Below are positions 1 to 7,465 of a stretch of 64,000 nucleotides of DNA, piece by piece. The DNA comes from Stagnihabitans sp038231395 (GTDB lineage Bacteria > Pseudomonadota > Alphaproteobacteria > Rhodobacterales > Rhodobacteraceae): contig JBBRLL010000018.1 in assembly GCA_038231395.1 (NCBI GenBank), forward strand, positions 1 to 64,000, read 5' to 3'. The position numbers and the translations under genes were made by a program. Every line of letters begins with the position of its first letter. Position 1 is the stretch's first letter. The notes beneath the pieces are model-generated. The model was not told the DNA's origin. It did no database searches and worked only from the letters and a program-made list of their open reading frames with translations.

Positions 1-1
1 A

Positions 2-1738
2 ATCTGGGCAGATTCGGCAAACTGGACTCTGGGGCACTGGCTGACGGGTCGTCTGGGGGCGGTATCGCTGGCGGCGCTGGTCCGGACACTTTGCCTGCGG
101 GCGGGATTTCCGGCCAACCGGATCGACGTGTCGGGCCTGCACGGTGCGGTCGAAGGCTATGTGATCGCGGCCCTGGAATCGCCGCGCAATTCGATCGCCG
201 TGCTGGCACGGCATTTCGGCTTCGATGCAGTGGAAGCCGACGGCAATATTCGGTTCGTGGCGCGGGGCCGGGCGGCGGCGGTGTTCCTGACACCGGACCA
301 GCTGGTGGCCGGAACGGATGCTAAGGCCGAGCCGTTTGAGATGACCCGCTCGCAGACCACCGATCTGCCGCAGGCCCTGAAATGGGCGATGGTGCGGTCG
401 GACGAGGACTATGATTCCGTAGGTGTCGAAGCGCGGCGGATCACAGCGGATTCAGCGCGCACGGCATCGGAGAGTTTTCCTCTGGCGGTGCCGCCGGAGG
501 AAGCCGAACGCCGTTGCCGCCGCGCGCTGTTCGAGGCTTGGGTCGGGATCGAGGCCTTTGCCGCCACCCTTCCGCCGTCGCTGCTGCGCCTGGACCCGAC
601 CGACGTGATCGCCCTTGCCCATGACGGGCGAACTTATGAATTCCGTCTGGGTCAGATTGCGGATGAGGTGGCGCGGCGGGTCGAAGGCGTGCGGCAGGAC
701 CGCTTTGCCTATGACCTGCCGCCGGGGGCCATTCATGCGGCTTCGCTGGCGGCCCCGACCACTTTTGGCCCACCCGCCACGTTCATTCTGAACCTGCCGC
801 AACTGGCCGACGACACCCCGGCCTATCAACCGTTCATCGCGGCGGATGCCTCGCCCTGGCCGGGAAATCTGGCGCTCTACCGCAGCCCAACCACCAATGG
901 CTATGCGCTGCTGTCATCCATCAACCGGCGGGCGATCACCGGCGTTCTGGCTTTCGACTTCTATGCCGGGCCGACCGGGCGGTTTGACCTAGGCAATAGC
1001 GCCATCATCGATGTGGCCAGCGGATCACTCTTCAGCGTGACCGATGACCAGCTTTTGGCCGGGGCCAACGCCTTTGCCGTCGAGTCCTCGGCAGGGCATT
1101 GGGAGATATTTCAGGCCGGAGTAATCACACTGCTCTCGCCCGGCCGCTACAAGCTGGCGCGGCTCCTGCGCGGGCAACGCGGCACGGAATTCGGCATGGT
1201 CAATCCGGCTCTGGCCGGGGCGCGGGTCGTGGCGCTGGATGCGGCGGTGTTCCCGATTCCCATCGCAGATGCCGATGTGGGCTTGGCTTATAACTGGCTG
1301 ACCGGCCCCGCTATCCGCGCGATCACCGATCCGTCCTATAAGGCGGACGCCTTCACGCCCTTGGGCGAGGGGCTGCAATGCTTTGCCCCCGATCTCTTCC
1401 TGAATCCATATCGTCGTTCCCGTTCGACCGGCGATTTCCTGATCGAATGGGTGCGGCGCGACCGGGCCCTGATCGCGGACAGTTGGGACAGCGGCGAACC
1501 GCCCCTAAGCGAGGCCTCGGAAGCCTATGACGTGGAAATCATGTTGGGCTTCACGGTCCTGCGAACTCTGACCACCACCACGCCGTCGGTCCTCTACACC
1601 GCCGCGATGCAGACTGCCGACCTCGGGGCGCTGCTGACACTCGGGTCCAGCCTGACCCTGCGCATCTATCAAAAGTCGGCCCGCCTTGGGCGCGGTCCCG
1701 CCTTCACCAAGACCGTTGGGCGCGTCGCAGGCGAATGA
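2..1738 (+). CDS. Gene transfer agent baseplate/host-specificity protein (3' part)
   Basis: The frame is open from the first bases of the window, so the gene begins upstream and only its C-terminal 578 codons or so are here. The opening residues (NWTLGHWLTGRLG, then RAGFP and a VSGLHGAVEGY segment) match the region following the TIM-barrel part of the large RcGTA-type tail protein, the last structural gene of GTA clusters. In that family it forms the tail tip that contacts the recipient cell. The remainder is beta-rich and lacks membrane segments, ending with TGA at 1736-1738. No further tail gene follows, so this marks the right border of a probable GTA cluster. The family call rests on sequence resemblance and would be firmer if the upstream GTA genes were visible. 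Confidence 0.8.
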   Translation: MWADSANWTLGHWLTGRLGAVSLAALVRTLCLRAGFPANRIDVSGLHGAVEGYVIAALESPRNSIAVLARHFGFDAVEADGNIRFVARGRAAAVFLTPDQLVAGTDAKAEPFEMTRSQTTDLPQALKWAMVRSDEDYDSVGVEARRITADSARTASESFPLAVPPEEAERRCRRALFEAWVGIEAFAATLPPSLLRLDPTDVIALAHDGRTYEFRLGQIADEVARRVEGVRQDRFAYDLPPGAIHAASLAAPTTFGPPATFILNLPQLADDTPAYQPFIAADASPWPGNLALYRSPTTNGYALLSSINRRAITGVLAFDFYAGPTGRFDLGNSAIIDVASGSLFSVTDDQLLAGANAFAVESSAGHWEIFQAGVITLLSPGRYKLARLLRGQRGTEFGMVNPALAGARVVALDAAVFPIPIADADVGLAYNWLTGPAIRAITDPSYKADAFTPLGEGLQCFAPDLFLNPYRRSRSTGDFLIEWVRRDRALIADSWDSGEPPLSEASEAYDVEIMLGFTVLRTLTTTTPSVLYTAAMQTADLGALLTLGSSLTLRIYQKSARLGRGPAFTKTVGRVAGE

Positions 1739-1890
1739 CCCGACCAAAAGCGAACACAGAGGCACTCAACTGCTTGGCCGACAAGCACAGAGTCGTTTTC
1801 GAACAGACCTCCGGGTTTGGCCGCACCCAAAGGGAGACTGCGACCGACGCGTTACTTTCACAGATGAACAATCCGCAATAGGTCGTTGGC

Positions 1891-2376
1891 GTGCCGGTTG
1901 GGATCCCTGCGCTTGCCGCAATAACCCACTGCGTGGGGCAGGTGCTGGAAAGCCGCTATCCGCAGGTGATGTTTCAGGCGCTGGCCATCAAATCGGACCT
2001 CAGGATGGCCGCACAGGGCCGGATCAGCCGCTGGAGTGCTTTCATCGACCAGCGAAATGACCTTGCCCTTGTCGAAAAGTATCGCCGTCGCTTGAAAATT
2101 CGAAGGGCCAGATCAGTGCAGCTTCCGGGCAACCTGTCGTGCGGCAATCAGCAAAATGTCGTAGCACTCTGGCTTGCACTTGGCCGCAAGGTGCTGATCG
2201 TGGATGGGCAGACGCGCAGCATCCACGGGGGCGTCAAGATAGGGGTGCATAATCTGCAGTTCGAAATGGCAAACACGGGGATTGCCGTGATCGACATTTC
2301 GTTGGAACTGCCAGCGATTCTGGCCATCTCGGATCGCACCGTCACCAAGCATGAAGGCCGAGTTTGGTTTTCATGA
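1891..2376 (+). pseudogene. Decayed CUT2-type sugar ABC transporter ATPase (C-terminal half)
   Basis: From about 1990 the frame reads like the second nucleotide-binding domain of an RbsA/MglA-type ATPase, but with damage at every key site. The signature is GNLSCGNQQN where LSGGNQQK is expected. The Walker B region is LIVDGQTRSIHGGVK where LILDEPTRGIDVGAK is expected. The ending SLELPAILAISDRTVTKHEGRV still follows the family pattern. The N-terminal domain and first Walker A are absent, and a stop (TAG at 1879) lies just upstream in frame. The first 30 or so residues (1891-1990) do not clearly belong to this family and may come from another lost gene. The TGA overlaps the ATG of the permease relic (ATGA), preserving the old operon joint. 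Non-functional as an ATPase. Confidence 0.8.
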
Positions 2377-2551
2377 TCCTGCTGATAGCGGTTTTCGCCG
2401 TGGTGGAGGCAAGGTTCCTGTCACCCGTCAACCTGCGCAACATCGCGCGTCGGGTGTGAGTGACGGGGCTTCTTGCAATCGGGATGACCTTCGTGATTTG
2501 GGCGGAGGAGATCGAGCCGAGGCCACTGTTGGACAGCACACTGCGTTCCTG
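2373..2551 (+). pseudogene. Decayed CUT2-type sugar ABC permease fragment
   Basis: Translation from the ATG at 2373 gives MILLIAVFAVVEARFLSPVN, then LRNIARRV, a TGA at 2457, and in the same frame VTGLLAIGMTFVIWAEEIE. This follows the N-terminus of RbsC-type permeases, where an FxSxxNLxNIxR stretch leads into GLLAIGMTFVIxxGGIDLS. The conserved GGIDLS loop has become AEEIEPR, and the frame stops near 2549. The remaining two thirds of the permease are missing. It starts within the stop codon of the ATPase relic, so the two were once one operon. About 280 nt later the intact CUT2 system begins, so this may be an older paralogue that was lost. Confidence 0.75.
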
Positions 2552-2754
2552 ACACCTGATCCGGGGTTTGGCCTGAACGGCGCGGGTCAAGCGCCGATTT
2601 TCCGAGAAAACACGCGATTGGAAGCGGTGCTCGGACCGATCCGTTCCTATAGACCAATGGCTTTACGTGGACTAACGTTCGAACTGGACCAACCGAATGA
2701 AAGCAGACCCGCAGCGCTCGCCGATTTCCGTGAGGGGTGTCGCTTGTTTGACTT

Positions 2755-2768
2755 TTGCGGCCGCAAAG
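2755..2768. promoter_or_regulatory. 14-bp perfect palindrome before the sugar ABC operon
   Basis: TTTGCGGCCGCAAA is a perfect 14-bp palindrome centred about 75 nt before the ATG of the binding-protein gene, in the otherwise non-coding stretch 2552-2834. Its position suits an operator for a LacI- or ROK-type regulator of the transporter, but no such regulator is encoded next to it. Function is inferred from position and symmetry only. Confidence 0.35.
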
Positions 2769-2834
2769 ACCGCCGGAACGGGGACCAAGCCCGCCGGGCA
2801 TCCTGCCTGACGGAAAACGGAGGAGGAAAACCAC

Positions 2835-3767
2835 ATGATGAGACGTACCCTATTGGGAGCGGCTGCGATGCTGGCATTGAGTGCCGGTACGGCTGACGCT
2901 CAAGGAAAAACCTTCTACTGGATCTCGCACGGTGGCCCCGCCGACCCGGTCTGGACCTACTTCCTGCAGGGCGCCGAAGCCTGGGCCAAGGAAACCGGCA
3001 ACAAGGTCAACACGTCGTTCTTCTCGGGCGACGTGCCAAGCCAGCAGGAAGCGGTACGCGCCGCAATCTCGGCCAAAGCCGACGGGATCTGCGCGACCAG
3101 CCCTGACCCGGGGTCAATGGTTGGCGTGGTTAAGGAAGCCCGCGCTGCCGGAATTCCCATCGTCAACTTCAACACACCGGACCCCAAGGCAAACTGGAAC
3201 GCCTATGTCGGCGGCGACCTGCATTATGTCGGCCATACCTGGGCGCAGTACCTGGTTGACAAAGGCATGGTGAAGAAGGGCGATTTTGTCTGGATGCCGG
3301 TCGAGGTGCCGGGCGCGTCCTATGGGGTCGAAGAGGAAAAGGCGATCAAAGAGGTCTTTGAACCCCTTGGCATCACCTACGAAGTCACTGATGCGACACT
3401 TGATCAGGCGGAAGTGATCAACCGGATGACCGACTACGTCACCGCGAACAAGGGCAAGATCAAAGCGATGATCGGTCTTGGTGACATGGTGACAGGATCG
3501 GTGCAGCGTGTCTGGGATCAGGCCGGGATCAAGCCGGGCGAGATCCCGGTTGTCGGCTGGGGCAACTCGCTTGATACCACCAAAGAGGTCACCGACGGCT
3601 ACGTAAACGCCGGAATGTGGCAAGACCCTCAGGCGACATCTTATATGTGCTTGTCGGCGCTTTTGATGGAAACCAACGGCATCCCGATCGGTTTCAACAT
3701 CATCACCGGCGCCCTGTACGAGAAGGACAAGGCGCCAGTCTACGCCAAGATCATGGGCGGCAAGTAA
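2835..3767 (+). CDS. Sugar ABC transporter periplasmic binding protein (CUT2, type I fold)
   Basis: A 310-aa protein with a signal peptide (MMRRTLLGAAAMLALSAGTADA) and a type I periplasmic binding fold of the RbsB/FrcB kind. Recognisable pieces are the opening FYWISHGGPADPVW strand-helix unit, KADGICATSPDP in the N-lobe, and IGLGDMVTGSVQ and GWGNSLDTTKEV in the C-lobe. It would deliver a sugar or sugar-like ligand to the permease encoded next. A strong ribosome-binding site (GGAGGA) precedes the tandem ATGATG start, so either Met could be used. It is the first gene of a three-gene transporter operon. The ligand cannot be read from sequence; the short single-domain ATPase partner recalls fructose FrcBCA systems, but other ligands are equally possible. 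Confidence 0.85.
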   Translation: MMRRTLLGAAAMLALSAGTADAQGKTFYWISHGGPADPVWTYFLQGAEAWAKETGNKVNTSFFSGDVPSQQEAVRAAISAKADGICATSPDPGSMVGVVKEARAAGIPIVNFNTPDPKANWNAYVGGDLHYVGHTWAQYLVDKGMVKKGDFVWMPVEVPGASYGVEEEKAIKEVFEPLGITYEVTDATLDQAEVINRMTDYVTANKGKIKAMIGLGDMVTGSVQRVWDQAGIKPGEIPVVGWGNSLDTTKEVTDGYVNAGMWQDPQATSYMCLSALLMETNGIPIGFNIITGALYEKDKAPVYAKIMGGK

Positions 3768-3858
3768 CGCCGTCCGGCGAACAATAGGACGGCATGTGAT
3801 CCGCGCTGCCCGCAATGTGAAGCGGGCAGCGTTTACCCCGAACATTCAGGACCAGCAG

Positions 3859-4875
3859 ATGACCGACGCCGCAGCCCTAAAGGCGCATCCGCCCGAACCC
3901 GGCCTCGTCCGGTTGCTGATCGCCAAGCCCGAATTCGGGCCGCTGGTGCTGCTGGTTGTGATGATCGTGGTCTTTACCGCGATCAACCCGGCCTTCGCCT
4001 CTATCACCAACATCGGCAACGCGCTGACCTTCACCGTCGAGCTTGGTCTCATCGCCCTGTCCATGACACTTCTGATGACCGCAGGTGAGTTTGACCTGTC
4101 GGTCGGCTCCGTCTTCGGCTTTGCTCCGGTGGTGATGTGGGCGTTCTTTAACGCGGGCATCCTGTCGCTGCCATTGGCGTTTTTGGCGGCCCTTCTCATT
4201 GCGCTGGCAATCGGGCTTTTCACCGGCCTTTTTGTAACGCGGCTGGGGATCCCGTCGTTTCTGGTGACCCTTGGGATGCTGCTGGTCGTGCGCGGCAGTG
4301 CTTTGTGGCTGACCAACGGATTTCCGCAACGCACCTGGGATGCAAACAATCAATGGCTTGCCGCTGTGCTGGTTGGTGACTTCTACGTTGGCGCGTTGCG
4401 CGTCTATATGAGCCTGATCTGGTTCGTGCTGCTGGCCGCCATTTTCCACTACTCCCTGACCCGAACCCGGTTCGGCAACTGGATACAAGCGACCGGCGGC
4501 AATCCGGGTGCGGCCCGAAACCGCGGGGTGCCAACGTCAAAGGTCAAGGTGATCCTGTTCATGCTGTCGTCCATCATGGCGGCCTTTGCCGGTGTCATCT
4601 CGTCGATCCGGGTGTCAGCGGCGAACCCCAATTCCGGCCAGGGGTATGAGCTGGAGGTTATCGCCATGGTGGTGATCGGCGGCACCGTTCTGACCGGGGG
4701 GCGTGGCACCATCATCGGCACCATCATGGGCGTCCTGATCCTGCGGCTGATGCGGAATGGCATCGTGTTGATCGGGGTGCCGGGACTTGCCTATAACATC
4801 TTCATCGGCGCGATCATCCTTGGGATGATGGCGCTGCACGCCGGGTTGGAACGCCGGCACAACCCGGGGACATGA
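3859..4875 (+). CDS. Sugar ABC transporter permease (CUT2, RbsC/FrcC family)
   Basis: An inner-membrane permease of 338 aa with about eight to ten hydrophobic segments. After a first span comes the family motif LLMTAGEFDLSVGSVFGF, the hallmark of RbsC-type permeases, and near the C-terminus VIGGTVLTGGRGTIIGTIMG, the cytoplasmic loop that contacts the ATPase. The frame opens earlier, at 3796, but the ATG at 3859 gives the expected cytoplasmic N-terminus and was chosen. It lies 91 nt after the binding-protein gene and its last codons overlap the ATPase start by ATGA, so the two are translationally coupled. Intact, unlike the permease relic at 2373. Confidence 0.85.
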   Translation: MTDAAALKAHPPEPGLVRLLIAKPEFGPLVLLVVMIVVFTAINPAFASITNIGNALTFTVELGLIALSMTLLMTAGEFDLSVGSVFGFAPVVMWAFFNAGILSLPLAFLAALLIALAIGLFTGLFVTRLGIPSFLVTLGMLLVVRGSALWLTNGFPQRTWDANNQWLAAVLVGDFYVGALRVYMSLIWFVLLAAIFHYSLTRTRFGNWIQATGGNPGAARNRGVPTSKVKVILFMLSSIMAAFAGVISSIRVSAANPNSGQGYELEVIAMVVIGGTVLTGGRGTIIGTIMGVLILRLMRNGIVLIGVPGLAYNIFIGAIILGMMALHAGLERRHNPGT

Positions 4876-5633
4876 TGATGACCGAAGAGCCCTTGGTTGA
4901 GATGCGGCACATCGAAAAATATTACGGCCGGGTCCATGCCCTGCGTGACGTCAACCTGACGATCCGCAAGGGTGAGATTGTAGGCCTGCTTGGCGACAAC
5001 GGCGCTGGCAAGTCCACGCTGATCAAGGTGCTGTCCGGTGCCATTCCCTACACCTCCGGCAAAATCTTCATCAAGGGCCGTGAGGTCACGCTGACTTCGA
5101 CCAACAACGCCATCGACGCCGGGATTGAGACAATCTATCAGGACTCCGCGCTGGTCCAGCAGTTGTCGATTGCGCGCAACCTGTTTCTGGGGCGCGAACT
5201 GGTCACCGGGCGGTTCTTCGGCAGGCTGGATCAAACGAAGATGAATGCCGTGGCCGCCGACCTTCTGAAGCGCGTCGGGATTTCCAAGAATATCCCGCCA
5301 ACCACGCCCATCGGCTCGCTTTCAGGGGGGGAGCGGCAGGCCGTGGCCATTGCCCGGGCGATGTATTTTGACAGTGATCTGATCATTCTGGACGAGCCGA
5401 CCAACAACCTTGGCGTGGCAGAGACCCAAGGCGTGCTGCGCTTCGTCCGTGAGGCGCGCGACACCGGACATTCTTGCATCTTCATTGCCCATAATATCCA
5501 TCACGTCTTTCAGGTCGTGGACCGTATGGTGGTGATGCGGCGCGGCACGGTGGTGGCCGATGATCTGAGCCCGAAGACCGCAACAATACAGGATGTCGAA
5601 GCGGTGATAACCGGCGAGCATCTGGAGGTTTGA
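4872..5633 (+). CDS. Sugar ABC transporter ATPase, single domain (FrcA-like)
   Basis: A 253-aa cytoplasmic ATPase energising the permease encoded upstream. Walker A is GDNGAGKST (residues 41-49). The signature is SLSGGERQAVAIARAM, Walker B LIILDEPTNN, and the H-loop is in IFIAHNIHHV. Most CUT2 ATPases (RbsA, XylG, MglA) are two fused domains of about 500 aa; this one has a single domain, as in FrcA and related short proteins, so it presumably works as a homodimer. Three consecutive ATG codons occur at the start, the first overlapping the permease stop. The decayed ATPase at 1891-2376 is of the long, two-domain type, so it is not a recent duplicate of this gene. Confidence 0.88.
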   Translation: MMMTEEPLVEMRHIEKYYGRVHALRDVNLTIRKGEIVGLLGDNGAGKSTLIKVLSGAIPYTSGKIFIKGREVTLTSTNNAIDAGIETIYQDSALVQQLSIARNLFLGRELVTGRFFGRLDQTKMNAVAADLLKRVGISKNIPPTTPIGSLSGGERQAVAIARAMYFDSDLIILDEPTNNLGVAETQGVLRFVREARDTGHSCIFIAHNIHHVFQVVDRMVVMRRGTVVADDLSPKTATIQDVEAVITGEHLEV

Positions 5634-5677
5634 CGCGATGTTGCCCACGGCAATCGAGGCAGCCTTCGCCGCCGGAG

Positions 5678-5809
5678 CCGGGCTTTTTCACCCATTCAAC
5701 TTGGCTGGGCGATCCGCAAATCGGATATTTCCAACTATTGCGCTTGCAAGAAGAACCCGCAAAATTCACAGCGCTGGCGGCCCATGCCGACCCATCTTTT
5801 GCCGCCTAA
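5678..5809 (+). pseudogene. Possible remnant of an unidentified C-terminus
   Basis: In the 195-nt gap between the ATPase and dehydrogenase genes one frame reads PGFFTHSTWLGDPQIGYFQL and continues for about 20 further plausible residues (LRLQEEPAKF...) to a TAA at 5807. No start codon or ribosome site is available, and the sense upstream portion lies in another frame (from 5638). It looks like the tail of a catabolic gene that once sat in this operon, but I cannot name the family. It may be chance. Confidence 0.3.
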
Positions 5810-5828
5810 ATGAGCCGAGGGTCTGACC

Positions 5829-6842
5829 ATGCGCATCATCTACGACCCTGAACCACGCTCGACCGAAGAGATATTTTCTGATGAAGCGCTGGCCCTTTTG
5901 ATCTCTGCCCATGACGTGGTCAGCTGGCAGGGCGAGGACCGCGACGGGTTTTATGCCCAAAACCTTCCGTCGGCAGAGGTCGTGATCTCGCAGCAAGCGA
6001 TGGGTGCCGACCGGCTGACGCTTGCGCCGAAACTCCGCGCGATTTTCAACGTCGAGACCAACTTTCTGCCAAACATCGACTATGAGGAATGCTTCCGGCG
6101 CGGCATCCACGTGCTTACCCCCGGCGCGGTTTTTGCGGCCCCCGTCGCCGAGATGGCGCTTGGCATGGCGTTGAGCCTTGCGCGCAATATCCACGGACAG
6201 CACGCGGCATTCCTTGGCGGCACTGAAAAATGGCTGTTCGACGGCAACCGGCAATCCGAGCTTCTGGCGGGCTCGACCGTCGGCATCATCGGATTTGGTG
6301 ACCTTGGGCGGGCGCTGCACCGCCTGTTGCAGCCGTTTGCGACGCGCGTGCAGGTCTGTGACCCGTGGCAGCCACCCGGTCACCTGCGCCGCCTTGGCGT
6401 TGACCCGGTCGGCTTTGACCAATTGATGGCAGACAACCGCTTTGTCTTTGTCATGGCCACGATCACCACCGACAACGCCGGCATGATCGACGGCCGCGCC
6501 TTGTCGCTGATGCAACCCGGCGCGATGCTGCTTTTGATGTCGCGCGCGGCGGCCGTCGACTTCGCAGCCCTGACCGCCGCCGCAACGGAAGGCCGTATCC
6601 GCGTTGCAACCGACGTCTTCCCGCAAGAGACGTTGCCCCAAGATGACCCGATCCGGCAGGTGCCAAACATGCTTTTTTCGCCCCATCGTGCCGGCGCACT
6701 GACCTTTTCACTGCGCGAGATCGGGACAAGGGTGCTGGAGGACCTTGACCTGATTTCCCGCGCGCTGCCCCCGGTTGCCTGCCGCCGCGCCGAACGTGAG
6801 ACGGTGGCACGCATGCGCTCCAAACCCGTGGAGAAAAGCTGA
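5829..6842 (+). CDS. D-isomer-specific 2-hydroxyacid dehydrogenase family protein
   Basis: A 337-aa NAD(P)-dependent oxidoreductase of the D-2-hydroxyacid dehydrogenase family. The Rossmann signature is VGIIGFGDLGRAL near residue 155. The catalytic Arg is in LLMSRAAAVD, the Glu in TDVFPQETLPQDDP and the His in FSPHRAG, so the active-site triad appears complete. Members reduce 2-keto acids such as glyoxylate, hydroxypyruvate or sugar-derived keto acids. It is encoded 195 nt downstream of the transporter on the same strand, which suggests it handles a product of the imported compound. GAGG precedes the ATG at a normal distance. No kinase, isomerase or aldolase gene accompanies it, so the pathway cannot be deduced. 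Confidence 0.85.
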   Translation: MRIIYDPEPRSTEEIFSDEALALLISAHDVVSWQGEDRDGFYAQNLPSAEVVISQQAMGADRLTLAPKLRAIFNVETNFLPNIDYEECFRRGIHVLTPGAVFAAPVAEMALGMALSLARNIHGQHAAFLGGTEKWLFDGNRQSELLAGSTVGIIGFGDLGRALHRLLQPFATRVQVCDPWQPPGHLRRLGVDPVGFDQLMADNRFVFVMATITTDNAGMIDGRALSLMQPGAMLLLMSRAAAVDFAALTAAATEGRIRVATDVFPQETLPQDDPIRQVPNMLFSPHRAGALTFSLREIGTRVLEDLDLISRALPPVACRRAERETVARMRSKPVEKS

Positions 6843-7388
6843 GAAAGCCATCCACTTGGGTTACATATTCCGAGTGCAGCAGTGGCTTGGCAAAGAGCGG
6901 ATCATATAATTTCCGCTGAAGACCTGCATGTAAGACATGTATGGAACCGCCACAGATCCCCACAAGAATTAAGGCAAAAACACCCCGCCAATCGCCGTGC
7001 CTTCAACGCTGCCGTGTCCACTCCAGGTCGCGGTGCCATCATAACAGACCGCCAAACAAAGGCGCAGAACACTGCCATGGGCTTGCCGCTGAAACGCGTC
7101 ACTTTCCGTCACCTTGGAATCAGCCTTCATCGCATTCAACCTCAACGGAATCTGGATGGCGCGTTTGGCGGTGCCGGAGGTCTGCAATTCTGTGCTCTCG
7201 CACTCATCCACCAGCAGGAACTCGCTACAGACGACCTTGGCGATCCTTTCGGTTCGCCAGGGGTCCGGCCCGGCTTGCGATGGCTGCAAAAAACTGAACA
7301 AAGGACGGTCCCTTTTCAGACGACCGATGGATAGGCCGCGCAGCCAATCCGCAATCCCTTCACAAAAGATTTTCAATCGCAGCACCGC
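6843..7388. other. Gene-poor stretch before uvrA
   Basis: About 550 nt between the dehydrogenase gene and the uvrA control region. It appears less GC-rich than its neighbours. Open frames exist on both strands, but none has a clear ribosome site together with a recognisable product. The best candidate is the minus-strand frame at 6969-7394, listed separately. No tRNA or mobile-element ends were seen. Confidence 0.5.
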
Positions 7389-7394
7389 GTTCAT
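6969..7394 (-). CDS. Hypothetical protein, divergent from uvrA (doubtful)
   Basis: A 141-codon frame starting MNAVLRLKIFCEGIADWLRG, with no homology I can recognise, no signal peptide and no membrane segment. The translation contains several scattered Cys and ends in VEGTAIGGVFLP. Its start codon falls inside the LexA box at 7389-7403, so a promoter for it would lie over the uvrA leader; if real it could be SOS-controlled together with uvrA. No convincing ribosome-binding site is visible. It could equally be a fortuitous frame in a non-coding stretch. Confidence 0.25.
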   Translation of the reverse strand: MNAVLRLKIFCEGIADWLRGLSIGRLKRDRPLFSFLQPSQAGPDPWRTERIAKVVCSEFLLVDECESTELQTSGTAKRAIQIPLRLNAMKADSKVTESDAFQRQAHGSVLRLCLAVCYDGTATWSGHGSVEGTAIGGVFLP

Positions 7395-7403
7395 TCTTTG
7401 TTC
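7389..7403. promoter_or_regulatory. LexA (SOS) box of uvrA
   Basis: GTTCATTCTTTGTTC fits the alphaproteobacterial LexA site GTTC-N7-GTTC exactly. It ends 62 nt before the uvrA start. LexA repression of uvrA through such a direct-repeat site is known in Rhodobacter and rhizobia. The site is the strongest regulatory match in the window after the SAM-II riboswitch. Confidence 0.88.
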
Positions 7404-7465
7404 ACATTTTCCGATTGGAATGGAAGGCGTTCCACCCTATCTTGGTTAGATTCATGGGGTGTGGC

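Noticed and set aside
3114..3845. Minus-strand frame over the binding-protein gene
   Set aside because: Antisense shadow of an intact gene with signal peptide and strong ribosome site.
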